From assembly GCA_028288305.1 (NCBI GenBank), contig JAQBOA010000044.1:1-48663 (forward strand): a stretch of DNA of 48,663 nucleotides. The letters are read 5' to 3'. The position numbers and the translations under genes were made by a program. Below the pieces are notes generated by a model. The model saw only the letters and a list, made by a program, of their open reading frames with translations, searched no databases and had not been told where the DNA came from. The DNA is from Mucilaginibacter sp. GTDB lineage: Bacteria; Bacteroidota; Bacteroidia; Sphingobacteriales; Sphingobacteriaceae. This document shows, piece after piece, positions 8,199-17,908 of the stretch (position 1 is the first letter of the stretch; each line of letters starts with the position of its first letter).

Positions 8199-8903
8199 AT
8201 GCATAGATATACTGGTCAAAAACGAATTTTAGTAGCTACCGATTGTATTATTTTCGGATTTGACGGATGGAACTTAAAATTGCTGCTGGTACACCGTAAT
8301 ATTGAGCCTGAAAAAAATAAATGGAGCCTTATGGGCGGTTTTATACAACCTTCGGAGAGCCCAGAGGATGCAGCTAATCGTGTTTTGGAATTGCGTACCG
8401 GTTTAAAAAATGTTTACATGGAGCAGTTCCAGGTATTTGGCAAGCCAGAACGGGACCCCGTTGAAAGAACTTTATCTATTGCATACTTCGCACTCATTGA
8501 TATTCATCAATATGAAAAGCAGATAAGTGATGAGTATCATGCCGAATGGTTTTTATTGAGCGAAATGCCCGAATTAATATTTGACCATGCAGAAATGGTT
8601 AAGCTGGCTAAAAGGCAGTTACGCTACAAAGCCGCTTTGCACCCAATTTTATTTCAATTATTGCCCGAGAAGTTTACTATCCCCCAACTGCAGGCTCTAT
8701 ACGAAGGGGTTTATAACACTACGTTTGACGACAGAAATTTCAGTCGTAAATTATTATCAACCGGCTTACTGGTTAAATTACCCGAGAAAGATAAGTTTTC
8801 CTCAAAAAAAGGAGCTTTTTATTATAAATTAGATCAATCGCATTACGCTGAAAATTTTGAACGGTTTTTAAACCTTGTTCCAAATCCGGATAAGTTTTTT
8901 TAA
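8199..8903 (+). CDS. NUDIX-domain transcriptional regulator (NrtR/AraR-type)
   Basis: 234 residues: a NUDIX domain (about 8-145) followed by a winged helix (about 150-225, including LQALYEGVYNTTFDDRNFSR and KLLSTGLLVKL). The NUDIX box keeps G47, E53, R61, G68 and L69, but the three catalytic or metal-binding acidic positions read V62, L65 and R66. Hydrolase activity is therefore unlikely and the domain is probably a ligand sensor, as known for NrtR and for the arabinose regulator AraR of Bacteroides. No NAD, arabinose or xylose gene lies nearby, so the ligand and regulon cannot be read from context. A direct repeat right before the start suggests autoregulation. It is not obviously linked to the ABC genes upstream. 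Confidence 0.88.
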   Translation: MHRYTGQKRILVATDCIIFGFDGWNLKLLLVHRNIEPEKNKWSLMGGFIQPSESPEDAANRVLELRTGLKNVYMEQFQVFGKPERDPVERTLSIAYFALIDIHQYEKQISDEYHAEWFLLSEMPELIFDHAEMVKLAKRQLRYKAALHPILFQLLPEKFTIPQLQALYEGVYNTTFDDRNFSRKLLSTGLLVKLPEKDKFSSKKGAFYYKLDQSHYAENFERFLNLVPNPDKFF

Positions 8904-8917
8904 GAAGGGTTATAAAA

Positions 8918-9010
8918 TGTCATTTCGACGAGGAACGAGGAGAAAACTTTACTAGATACAAAGCGGTAATGCATTTCGTTTAAGATTTCTCTCTATCGTT
9001 CGAAAGGACA
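8918..9010. repeat. REP-like imperfect palindrome (TGTCATTTCGACGAGG type)
   Basis: The left arm begins TGTCATTTCGACGAGG at 8918 and runs through GGAGAAAACTTTA; the reverse complement of 8983-9010 reads TGTCCTTTCGAACGAT then AGAGAGAAATCT. The arms pair imperfectly around a centre of about 30 bases. From memory, extragenic palindromes beginning TGTCATTTCGAC and containing GAGAAATC are scattered in many Bacteroidota genomes. It lies 15 bases after the NUDIX regulator stop. Confidence 0.65.
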
Positions 9011-9243
9011 TTTAATTTAAACCTATAGCAGGGGAAAGTATATTAAATGGTATCCAGGTAAAAAAAATATTTTAGCAGGAAAAGTATTTAGTCGTATAAA
9101 TTAAATACCGGGCTTGAATTATCAAATAAAGCAAACATCGATTTTTTTTCTTTCACAATACTTTTTCCTTCACAGCTTTACGTATTTTTATAAACCCGTT
9201 AATCAATTATTGCGGGTATACCAATTATTTATTGTTGAGAAGA
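9011..9243. other. Leader region of the adhesin gene, nothing assigned
   Basis: An AT-rich stretch with no convincing reading frame. A short frame through 9114-9320 overlaps the adhesin signal peptide in another frame and has no supporting features. No clear TAnnTTTG promoter was found, although the adhesin promoter must lie here or further upstream. Confidence 0.4.
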
Positions 9244-12200
9244 GTGAAAAAGCTAGTACGGATAACCGCGACGGTACTTATAGTGTGTTGTTGTGTTCAT
9301 GTTGCCAATTCGCAAAATAGTACTAATAGCGGAACTGAATTCTGGACTGCCTATATGGACCATAATAATGGCATAAGCATGGATGGTACCGGCAAAGATG
9401 GCGGAAGTTTGATGAGCTTGTATATTACGTCTGCTTTTAACACTTCCGGTACTGTAACCATAATAGACAAAAGCTTTGCTCCAATACCATTTACAGTTAC
9501 TGCAAACCAGGTTACAATTGTAACTATACCTTCAGCTGCTTTTTTAAATTATAATGGTTTTGCTAAAAAGGGAATACATATAACAACAATAAAGCCGGTT
9601 GTTATATATGCTCATATTTATGCCCTTGCTGTTTCAGGGGCTACTTTATTGTTGCCTGTAAGTACTTTAGGCAATGATTACACATCCATTAATTACATCC
9701 AAAAGTCTAATGCCCCCATAAATAACCCCGCATACTCTGCCTTTATAGTTATTGCCACCCAGGATAATACAACAGTTCAGATAACTCCTGCCGGGCCATT
9801 ACTTGATGGTACACCAACTAATACAACAATTTCTGTTCATTTAAATAAAGGTGAATTATATCAGGCTTTATCATCTACTGATTTATCCGGATCAAAAATT
9901 ACTTCTGTAAATTCAGCCACAGGAGCGTGTACTAAAGTTGCTGTTTTTTCAGGGAGCTCAAGGGTAGATATCGGATGCAATCCAATGTATGTTACTTCCG
10001 ATAATCTTTTTCAACAAGTATACCCGACAGCTTCGTGGGGGAAAAACTATACCACTGTTCCTCTTAAAAGCAGAAACTATGATGTTTTCAGGATTATTTT
10101 AAGTAACCCTTATCCAACTATTAATCCAAATGTTATTGTAAATGGCACGCAGATACCAATCAATTCGTTTGTAAAGGGATACTATGAATTTACATCACAA
10201 ATACCAAATATAATTTCTGCCGACCTGCCTATCCAGGTAGTTCAATATTCCGTATCAGAAGATAATACAATAAATTGCGGCGCTTTTATTGATGATCTGG
10301 GTGACCCGGAGATGATCTTTTTAAATCCTCTGGAACAAACAGTAGATCATGTGACCTTGTACTCAACAGGAAATTATCTGATAGTACGAAGTTTTATCAA
10401 TGTTTTGATAAAAACCAGCGCTGTGCCTACATTTGTGCTTGATGGTGCCCCATATACTAATTTTAAGCCAGTACCCAATAATCCTTCATATTCATATGCT
10501 CAAATTCCGGTACAATCAGGCCCGCAGAATGTACAGGTATCAACCAGCAGCCAGGGAACCCATACAATAAGTGCAGCTGAAGGATTTAACGCAATAGCTT
10601 ATGGTTTTGGTCAGGCCGAATCTTATGGATATGCAGCAGGTACTAATTTGCAAAACCTAAATGAAAATATTACACTTGCCAATCCGGTAAACGATTCTTT
10701 AACACAAACTAATGGCTGTGTTGGTGTGAGCTATAAGCTTCAGCTTACCTTGCCATACCAAACCAACAATATTGTATGGGATTTAAAAAACGGCACTACT
10801 TATACCGATAATAACCCACAGGTAATTTCTACAACAACAAAAGGAACGCAGACATTATATCATTATCAATATAATAAAATTATAACTTATAATACTCCCG
10901 GCGATACTTCTGTTATTGCGACAGTATTTAATCCCGTTGCCGGCATATGTGGGAATAATGAAACAGTAGAATTTGACTTTAATATATCTGGAGCGCCAGT
11001 TGCAGCTTTTAGTGTAAGTGATGCTTGTTTAGGCGATTCTGTAGTGTTTACCGATAAAACAACGCTTAATGGCAGTTTTATAAAAACCTGGTTATGGGAT
11101 TTTGGCGATAAAACAACTTCGGCATTACAAAACCCCAAACATGCATTTGCCAATCCCGGCAATTATAAAGTTACCTTAACCGTTGCCAACGTTAATGGTT
11201 GCGGAACCAATGCCGCACAATCCATCAATATAAGTCATAAACCTGTTGCAGCTTTCGTAGCATCTGCCCCGGTTTGTACAGGTCAAAATATTATATTTAC
11301 AGATCAATCGACGTCCATCGATGGGAAAATCATTCAATGGATATGGAGTTATGGCGATGGCAAAGCTGATACACTTGCCAATAATAAACCTGTTAATCAT
11401 GCCTATGTTGATACCGGCATAGATACTGTTAAACTAACTGTTTTTACCGATGTAGGATGTTCAAATATATTTAAGCAGGTTATAACTGTTAACCCATCTC
11501 CTGTAGTTGATTTTAACCTGCCTGATATATGCGTGAATGATGCATTTGCCCATTTTACCGATAGTAGCTCAATTTCAGATAATAGTCAGTTAGAATTTAC
11601 TTATCTGTGGAATTTTGGCGACTCCAATACTTCTGCATCAAGTCCCAACACTTCTGTACAACAAAATCCAACCCATAAATATTCACAGTCGGGTAATTAT
11701 GATGTTACTTTAACTGTTACCTCTAAATATGGATGTGCTGTTTCCAAAAAGCAGCCTTTTACCGTAAATGGCAGCATTCCGAAAGCTAATTTTTTGGTAG
11801 AGAACAGTGGTAATCTTTGCAGTTCGGACGATGTTATATTTGATAACCAGTCAACTGTAAATTTTGGTAGTATCACAAAAATAATTTGGTATTTTGATTA
11901 CAATAACTTTCCTGTTGATACCGTAGTATTTACAAAAGGCAGTATACCTGTTAATGGAAAGTTCAATCATAATTACGGGTTATTTAATTCACCGCTAACA
12001 AAATCATACACGGTAAGGATGGATGTATATTCCGGTATTACCTGTGTAAGCACAACGCAGCAAAATATTACTATAAGAGCAAATCCGCTGGTATCTATAT
12101 CTTCCGTTGGTCCCTTATGTCAAAGCGGGCAACCGGTACAAATTGCCGAAAATAAAAATGGGTTTAACGGTACTGGCGTTTTCTCCGGTACAGGGGTAAC

Positions 12201-12819
12201 GCCGGGCGGTTTGTTTAACCCTGTAGGCTCGGGTGCGGGAATTTTTACAATAAACTACCTGTTCACGGCACAAAACGGCTGCAGCTACTCAACAAGTGAG
12301 CAGGTAACTGTTAATCCTTCCCCGACTGTTTCTATAGTTTCGGATATTGTTTTGCTGGCCGGAGGGCAGGTTACCTTACCTGCAAAAGCGGTGGGCTATA
12401 ACCTTACTTATCAATGGACACCAGCAGCTGGCCTTGATTATAGTAATATTTTAAACCCTATAGCGAGCCCAATCAATAATACAGTATATAAACTGATAGT
12501 TACCAATGCCGAAGGTTGCAGCGCTGTGGCAGATATTAATGTTAATGTATTGCAATTTCCGGTAGTACCGAATGCATTTACACCAAATGGTGACGGGATA
12601 AATGATACATGGCAAATTAAATACCTGGATTCATATCCCAATAACACTGTTGATATTTATAATAGGTATGGAGAAAAAGTATATTCGGCTATAGGTTATT
12701 CAATACCCTGGGATGGAACATATAGGGGCTCAGCATTGCCTGCAGGCACATATTACTATATCATTAATCCTAAAAATGGCCGTAAGGTTATATCTGGGAG
12801 TGTAACTATTATTCGGTAA
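9244..12819 (+). CDS. Secreted type IX cargo: IgGFc-binding-like N-terminus, PKD repeats, type-B sorting domain
   Basis: I use the GTG at 9244, which gives a clean signal peptide (MKKLVRITATVLIVCCCVHV); TTG codons at 9232 and 9235 would add four residues. The mature protein of about 1170 residues starts with an IgGFc-binding-like beta region (about 25-460, beginning GTEFWTAYM). Four PKD-type domains follow from about 582, 665, 752 and 845; the first has WLWDFGDKTTS and the third YLWNFGDSNTS. The C-terminus (about 1107-1191: NAFTPNGDGINDTW, IYNRYGEKVY, GTYYYIIN) is the gliding-motility-associated type-B sorting domain used by the type IX secretion system. It is therefore probably an exported surface adhesin. 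It heads a three-gene module ending in PorP/SprF. The binding target is unknown. Confidence 0.9.
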   Translation: MKKLVRITATVLIVCCCVHVANSQNSTNSGTEFWTAYMDHNNGISMDGTGKDGGSLMSLYITSAFNTSGTVTIIDKSFAPIPFTVTANQVTIVTIPSAAFLNYNGFAKKGIHITTIKPVVIYAHIYALAVSGATLLLPVSTLGNDYTSINYIQKSNAPINNPAYSAFIVIATQDNTTVQITPAGPLLDGTPTNTTISVHLNKGELYQALSSTDLSGSKITSVNSATGACTKVAVFSGSSRVDIGCNPMYVTSDNLFQQVYPTASWGKNYTTVPLKSRNYDVFRIILSNPYPTINPNVIVNGTQIPINSFVKGYYEFTSQIPNIISADLPIQVVQYSVSEDNTINCGAFIDDLGDPEMIFLNPLEQTVDHVTLYSTGNYLIVRSFINVLIKTSAVPTFVLDGAPYTNFKPVPNNPSYSYAQIPVQSGPQNVQVSTSSQGTHTISAAEGFNAIAYGFGQAESYGYAAGTNLQNLNENITLANPVNDSLTQTNGCVGVSYKLQLTLPYQTNNIVWDLKNGTTYTDNNPQVISTTTKGTQTLYHYQYNKIITYNTPGDTSVIATVFNPVAGICGNNETVEFDFNISGAPVAAFSVSDACLGDSVVFTDKTTLNGSFIKTWLWDFGDKTTSALQNPKHAFANPGNYKVTLTVANVNGCGTNAAQSINISHKPVAAFVASAPVCTGQNIIFTDQSTSIDGKIIQWIWSYGDGKADTLANNKPVNHAYVDTGIDTVKLTVFTDVGCSNIFKQVITVNPSPVVDFNLPDICVNDAFAHFTDSSSISDNSQLEFTYLWNFGDSNTSASSPNTSVQQNPTHKYSQSGNYDVTLTVTSKYGCAVSKKQPFTVNGSIPKANFLVENSGNLCSSDDVIFDNQSTVNFGSITKIIWYFDYNNFPVDTVVFTKGSIPVNGKFNHNYGLFNSPLTKSYTVRMDVYSGITCVSTTQQNITIRANPLVSISSVGPLCQSGQPVQIAENKNGFNGTGVFSGTGVTPGGLFNPVGSGAGIFTINYLFTAQNGCSYSTSEQVTVNPSPTVSIVSDIVLLAGGQVTLPAKAVGYNLTYQWTPAAGLDYSNILNPIASPINNTVYKLIVTNAEGCSAVADINVNVLQFPVVPNAFTPNGDGINDTWQIKYLDSYPNNTVDIYNRYGEKVYSAIGYSIPWDGTYRGSALPAGTYYYIINPKNGRKVISGSVTIIR

Positions 12820-12848
12820 TTGAAAAGAGTTTGTACATTTTAATTTTG
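12820..12848 (+). promoter_or_regulatory. Promoter candidate for the YVTN adhesin
   Basis: TTG at 12820-12822, 18 bases, then TAATTTTG at 12841-12848 fit the Bacteroidota consensus. The ATG follows at 12908, leaving a leader of about 50 bases. The second adhesin may therefore be expressed independently of the first. Confidence 0.5.
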
Positions 12849-12907
12849 GAAAGAAGTAATATTTATGGCTTCTTTGTCAATTAATAGCGTGTACTGAACC
12901 TTAACAC

Positions 12908-15900
12908 ATGAAAAGACATTTACTTGTTTTAATTAATATAACATTCATTGTCTTTTTGTTTCCAAAAGTACACGCACAAACTAATCAAACAGTTGTAAGT
13001 GGCGCTTCAACTACAACCATTAATTTTCCGGGCAATGGATGCGTATATAACTGGGTTAATGATACGCCCGGTATTGGTTTGGCTGCAAGTGGTATCGGCG
13101 ATATTTCATCATTTAAGGTTGTTAATACAAGTAATAACTCGGTTACTGCTACTATTACTGCAACACCATTTCCATCCGGTTTTGCATATATCGAAAACTC
13201 CAGCGACGGAACAGTTTCAATAATTAATACTGCAACTAATTCAGTAATATCTACAATTTCCGTTGGTTCATATCCTCTGGCAATATCAGTGAGTCCTGAC
13301 AATAAACGGGTTTATGTTGTAAATACTAGTTCAAATACTATCTCGGTCATAAATACTGCGACTAATACAGTAATAGGCACTATTTCAGCCGGTATATCCC
13401 CTAATGGCATATCAGTAAGTCCTGATGGCAGTCGATTGTATGTGACAAATGCAACTGTTAACACAGTTTCGGTTATTGATGTCGTAAGCAATTCAATTAT
13501 AAACACTATTAATGTCGGCTCATTTCCAATTGGAGTATCTGTAAGCCCTGATGGCACCCGATTATTCGTTGCAAACTTAAGCGACAATACTGTATCGGTT
13601 ATCAATACAACGACTAATTTAGTAATGTCTATCATTTCAGTAGGTATAAGGCCGACGGGTATTGCTGTAAGTCCAGATGGCAGCCGGGTATATGTTTCGA
13701 GTAATAGCGCTGCTCCAGACGGAACTATATCTGTGATTAATACTTTAACTAATTCGGTAATAGCCACAGTTATTGTAGGTGCTTATCCTTACTGTATATC
13801 AATGAGTCCCGATGGTAGTCGGCTTTATGTGGCAAATAATAGTCGCGGTACCATATCAGTAATCAATACAGCTACTAATACTGTAATTACTACTATTGAC
13901 TTGAATAACGGACCATCTTCATTTGGTGTATCATTAAGCCCAAATGGTAGCTTGTTATATGTAACAAATCTAAATTCAAACAATCTTTCAGTTGTGAGTA
14001 CTGTAACCAATACAGTAATATCAACTATTACAACAGGTTCGCAGCCTACATCATTTGGTAATTTTGTTACGTCAGGCTCGGGTTGCACCGGCTCACCTAT
14101 TACTTTTACCATTGCTGTAAACCCTGCACCGGCATCGCCACCAACTATCATGGTAGGCCGGGAAACAGGTGTAATTTCTGCTTGTACAGGTATACCTTCT
14201 GCAAGCCCAAATATTCAGCAATTTACAGTTTTTGGTAGTAATTTAACAGGCAACATTAGTGTAACCGCACCAACAGGCTTTGAGGTATCGCTTGCTGCTG
14301 GCAGTGGTTATAGCAGCAGTGTAACTGTTGCTCAATCCAGCGGTACAGTAAACTGGACTTCAGTTTATGTGCGATCGGCAGCTTCTGCTCCAACTGGAAA
14401 CATTGTAGGCAATGTTGCGGTGACATCCCCAGGAGCTGCAAGCCAAAATGTCGCAGTGACGGGTGCTGTATATACATTGCCAACAGTAAACGCAATAGGC
14501 AACCAAACTGTTAACAATGGGGCATCTACAACTACGATTAATTTTACTGGTACTGGAAATACCTTTAACTGGGTAAATGATACACCGGGAATAGGTTTAG
14601 CTGCAAGCGGTACAGGTAATATAGCTGCATTTACTGCTATCAATACTGGAAAAAGTCCGGTTAAAGCTACTATTACAGTTATGCCTATACCTGCAGTAGG
14701 ATATGCATATATTACAAACAGTGGTGACGGTACTGTATCTGTTATCGATATTGCAACAAATACCGTGGTGTCCACAATAACAGTAGGATCAAACCCCACT
14801 GGTGTATCAGTAAGTACCGATAATAATCGTGTGTATGTGTCAAATCAAAATTCAAACTCTGTTTCAGCAATCAATACTTCCACAAATAAAGTTATAAGTA
14901 CTATTCCTGTGGGAACAAACCCGACCGGATTAGTGGTAAGCCCTGACGGTAGCTGGGTATATGTTGCTAATTTAAATGACGGTACTGTTTCTGTTATCAA
15001 TACCAAATCCAATACAGTTATGTCAATTATTAGTGTTGGTCTGTTGCCTACTGGTGTCGCAATAAGTCCCGATGGAAGCCGGATATACGTAACAAATTAT
15101 GAAGACGGAACTGTGTCTGTTATAAACACTGCAACTAATACAGTAGTATCTACTATTTCAGTAGGATCAAACCCTTTTGGCATAACTGTCAGTCCCGATG
15201 GTGTAAGTGTTTATGTAGCATATAATTCTACCTATGGGTTTTTAACGATAATCAACACTACAACCAATTTAATAACAGATAATGTAATACTTAATTCAGG
15301 ATCTTTTGCTAATATATTTGGTATTTCAGCAAGCCCTGATGGTAATTTTGTGTATATAGCTGAACCTAATCATGTTGAGATAATTTATACTGGTCATAAA
15401 GGGGGCGTTCCTGCGGTACTTGGATTTTCAACATTGCCCGAAAGCAACCCTTATGGTTTATCAGTAAGCCCTGACGGCAGCAGCGTGTATGTTGTAAATT
15501 CCCAGGGAGTTGTTTCCGTTATCGATGTTGCTAATGCTACCTCGAGTTTGGATGTAAAAGCATATATTAGGGTGGGAAGCAATCCTAAATCGTTCGGCAA
15601 CTTTATTACGGGCGGAACAGGCTGCAGCGGTACGCCAGTTTCATTTACCATTACTGTAGACCCAACCCCGCCATTACCACCAATTATTACAACAGGAACT
15701 GTAACCGGTAATATCTCCGGATGTTTAGGCACTGTTTCGGTCAGCCCAAATGTTCAGCAATTTATAGTTTCGGGTAGCAATTTAACAACTGATATTACAG
15801 CAACAGCTCCATCTGGCTTTGAGGTATCACTTTCATCCGGCAATAATTATAGCAGCAGTGTAACGCTTATACAATCGGTCGGTGCAGTAAACAGTAGGGT

Positions 15901-16783
15901 AGTTTATGTGCGGTCAGCTTCTGCTTTACCTGGTAATATTTCAGGCAATGTAGTACTAACTTCAGCAGGAGCAACAAGCCAAAATATAGCTGTAAACGGC
16001 ATAATTAATGCAACAGTAACACCTTCAGTAAGTATAAGTGCATCAGTAAATAATAATTGTTCAGGCACACCTGTTACGTTCACAGCTAACTCAACCAATG
16101 GCGGCAATTCACCTGTTTATCAGTGGCTAATTAATGGCATTAACACAGGAACCAATAGTCCTTCCTTTACAAGCAGTACACTTGCTAATGGCGACGTGAT
16201 AAACTGTCAACTCACCAACAACGCTGTTTGTAGTATCCCATCCAATACAATAAGTAATATCATTATTATGAATGTTTATCCCGAGCCGGTTGTCAACGCA
16301 GGGGGAAATAAAACAATTAAAGAGGGAAACAGTACCATATTAAATGCAACAGCAAGCGGAAATATTGCGAATATAACCTGGAACCCTACCACGGGGTTAA
16401 GTAACAATAAAATTCTGAATCCAACGGCCAGCCCAGCATCTACTACTACTTATACGTTAACGGTTCAAACGATAGATGGCTGCATTGGGACAGATACGGT
16501 GGCAGTAACAGTTTTTATGGATATCTCAATCCCTAATACTTTCACACCAAACGGCGATGGGATAAATGATACCTGGAATATCAAATATCTTGATTCTTAC
16601 GCTAATTGTACTGTGGGTATATACAATAGATATGGAGAAAAGGTATATTCGTCAATTGGTTATGGGATTCCATGGAATGGAACATATAAGGGCGCATCAT
16701 TACCAACAGGTCCTTACTATTATATTATTAACCTTAAAAATGGTCTTAAAGTTTTATCAGGAAACTTAACTATCATTAGATAA
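12908..16783 (+). CDS. Secreted type IX cargo: duplicated YVTN beta-propeller adhesin with type-B sorting domain
   Basis: 1291 residues with a signal peptide (MKRHLLVLINITFIVFLFP ending at VHAQ). Two YVTN-type beta-propellers (about 92-382 and 598-897) are built of blades with SPDGSRLYV, VSVINT and VISTISVG patterns. Each is preceded by a short module ending NDTPGIGLAASG and followed by an all-beta module with TAPxGFEVSL. An Ig-like segment and a type-B type IX sorting domain (about 1205-1291, NTFTPNGDGINDTW, IYNRYGEKVY) complete it. The propeller-bearing unit is duplicated in tandem within the protein. Its sorting domain closely matches that of the upstream adhesin. The PorP/SprF gene starts two bases after the stop. 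It is probably a surface protein; YVTN propellers are common in such proteins but have no single function. Confidence 0.92.
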   Translation: MKRHLLVLINITFIVFLFPKVHAQTNQTVVSGASTTTINFPGNGCVYNWVNDTPGIGLAASGIGDISSFKVVNTSNNSVTATITATPFPSGFAYIENSSDGTVSIINTATNSVISTISVGSYPLAISVSPDNKRVYVVNTSSNTISVINTATNTVIGTISAGISPNGISVSPDGSRLYVTNATVNTVSVIDVVSNSIINTINVGSFPIGVSVSPDGTRLFVANLSDNTVSVINTTTNLVMSIISVGIRPTGIAVSPDGSRVYVSSNSAAPDGTISVINTLTNSVIATVIVGAYPYCISMSPDGSRLYVANNSRGTISVINTATNTVITTIDLNNGPSSFGVSLSPNGSLLYVTNLNSNNLSVVSTVTNTVISTITTGSQPTSFGNFVTSGSGCTGSPITFTIAVNPAPASPPTIMVGRETGVISACTGIPSASPNIQQFTVFGSNLTGNISVTAPTGFEVSLAAGSGYSSSVTVAQSSGTVNWTSVYVRSAASAPTGNIVGNVAVTSPGAASQNVAVTGAVYTLPTVNAIGNQTVNNGASTTTINFTGTGNTFNWVNDTPGIGLAASGTGNIAAFTAINTGKSPVKATITVMPIPAVGYAYITNSGDGTVSVIDIATNTVVSTITVGSNPTGVSVSTDNNRVYVSNQNSNSVSAINTSTNKVISTIPVGTNPTGLVVSPDGSWVYVANLNDGTVSVINTKSNTVMSIISVGLLPTGVAISPDGSRIYVTNYEDGTVSVINTATNTVVSTISVGSNPFGITVSPDGVSVYVAYNSTYGFLTIINTTTNLITDNVILNSGSFANIFGISASPDGNFVYIAEPNHVEIIYTGHKGGVPAVLGFSTLPESNPYGLSVSPDGSSVYVVNSQGVVSVIDVANATSSLDVKAYIRVGSNPKSFGNFITGGTGCSGTPVSFTITVDPTPPLPPIITTGTVTGNISGCLGTVSVSPNVQQFIVSGSNLTTDITATAPSGFEVSLSSGNNYSSSVTLIQSVGAVNSRVVYVRSASALPGNISGNVVLTSAGATSQNIAVNGIINATVTPSVSISASVNNNCSGTPVTFTANSTNGGNSPVYQWLINGINTGTNSPSFTSSTLANGDVINCQLTNNAVCSIPSNTISNIIIMNVYPEPVVNAGGNKTIKEGNSTILNATASGNIANITWNPTTGLSNNKILNPTASPASTTTYTLTVQTIDGCIGTDTVAVTVFMDISIPNTFTPNGDGINDTWNIKYLDSYANCTVGIYNRYGEKVYSSIGYGIPWNGTYKGASLPTGPYYYIINLKNGLKVLSGNLTIIR
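12980..16010 (+). repeat. Tandem duplication of a 1.5-kb coding module inside the YVTN adhesin
   Basis: The unit starting near 12980 (NQTVVSGASTTTINF, then NDTPGIGLAASG, propeller, FEVSL module, SQNVAVTG near 14465) is repeated from about 14500 (NQTVNNGASTTTINF, NDTPGIGLAASG, propeller, FEVSL module, SQNIAVNG near 15990). The order of submodules is identical and the copies have diverged at many codons, so the duplication is not recent. Confidence 0.85.
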
Positions 16784-16785
16784 TA

Positions 16786-17802
16786 ATGAAGAGAATTTTA
16801 CTTTTATTAATGTTGTTTGTTTCATGTGTGCAACTGGCGCGAGCTCAGCAAAAGCCGCAGTACACTCAGTATGTGTTTAACAATTTACTTTTAAATCCTG
16901 CCGTAAGCGGTATTGAAAACTACACAGATCTTAAGGCAGGTTACCGCAGTCAGTGGAGCGGGTTACAGGGAGCGCCGGTAACAAGCTATTTAACTGTAAC
17001 AACTCCAATAGGAGACAAATTTTTACAAGGTGATGCAACCGCTTTTCCTGGTTCCGGGGGTGATAACCCTTCCAGCAGGTTATATACGCAAACCTATATG
17101 GCTGCCGAGCCCCACCATGGTGTTGGTTTAATGATAGTATCAGATGTAGCCGGCCCTATTACTCAAACTAATATAGATGCTACTTATGCTTATCATCTCG
17201 GTTTAGCTGCAAATGTAAATTTAGCAGTAGGTGTACAAGCAGGTGCAAGCCATATAAGCCTGAATACATCGCAGATCACGCTTGAAAATCCGTTTGATCC
17301 TGCTATAACAAATGGGATTAACAGCCAATGGAAGCCAGATGTAGGCGCTGGTATATGGTTGTATGCTTCAGATTATTACTTTGGTGCTTCAGTGCAGCAG
17401 CTGTTACCTCAGAATCTTTATTTCAGCACAAATAATGCCTATAACCAAAGTAAAACAGTCCCACAATACTTTATAACCGGTGGAGTAAAGCTTTTTTTAA
17501 ATGATGACCTTACACTTTTACCCACATTTTTAATAAAAGTTATAAATCCAACACCTTTAACTTATGATATAAACACGAAGCTTTCTTTTAAAGATAAATT
17601 TTGGATTGGGGCATCTTACCGACGGGATGATTCAATAGGCTTATTGGCAGGAATAAATATTAGCTCATTTATTAATGTTGGCTATTCGTACGATATTACT
17701 ACCTCTGCTTTAAACACTGTTAGTAGTGGCACACATGAGATTGTAATCTCGTTACTGCTTAATAACAGGTATAAGGTAACTTGTCCTCAGCATACATTTT
17801 GA
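16786..17802 (+). CDS. Type IX secretion outer-membrane protein, PorP/SprF family
   Basis: 338 residues with a signal peptide (MKRILLLLMLFVSCVQLARA) followed directly by the family's hallmark start, QYTQYVFNNLLLNPA and then AGYRSQWSGLQGAP. The remainder is an outer-membrane barrel with a final strand rich in alternating hydrophobic residues (HEIVISLLLNN). In Flavobacterium, SprF is needed for surface delivery of the adhesin SprB, and many type-B cargo genes are followed by a SprF-like gene. Here the start codon lies two bases after the YVTN adhesin stop, so this copy is probably dedicated to one or both adhesins upstream. Confidence 0.94.
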   Translation: MKRILLLLMLFVSCVQLARAQQKPQYTQYVFNNLLLNPAVSGIENYTDLKAGYRSQWSGLQGAPVTSYLTVTTPIGDKFLQGDATAFPGSGGDNPSSRLYTQTYMAAEPHHGVGLMIVSDVAGPITQTNIDATYAYHLGLAANVNLAVGVQAGASHISLNTSQITLENPFDPAITNGINSQWKPDVGAGIWLYASDYYFGASVQQLLPQNLYFSTNNAYNQSKTVPQYFITGGVKLFLNDDLTLLPTFLIKVINPTPLTYDINTKLSFKDKFWIGASYRRDDSIGLLAGINISSFINVGYSYDITTSALNTVSSGTHEIVISLLLNNRYKVTCPQHTF

Positions 17803-17813
17803 ATTTGCGGTTT

Positions 17814-17904
17814 GCAGTTAAAAGTTTGCAGTTAATTGCTTATAATTAAGCAAGGGGGTAAAAATGAATTAAATATGTTCTGAAAATTGCTAACTGTATA
17901 CTGC
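17814..17904. repeat. Intergenic inverted repeat between convergent genes (GCAGTT words)
   Basis: GCAGTTAAAAGTTTGCAGTT and then AATTGC run from 17814 to 17839; the reverse complement of 17882-17904 reads GCAGTATACAGTTAGCAATT then TTC. The two copies of GCAGTT in the left arm stutter. The element fills the gap between the convergent sprF-like and rpoN genes and ends five bases from the rpoN stop. Confidence 0.55.
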
Positions 17905-17908
17905 TTAA

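Noticed and set aside
12985..15732. Long antisense frames across the YVTN adhesin
   Set aside because: Several minus-strand frames of 100-150 codons mirror the repeated propeller codons. They lack signals or starts with support and are by-products of the repeats.
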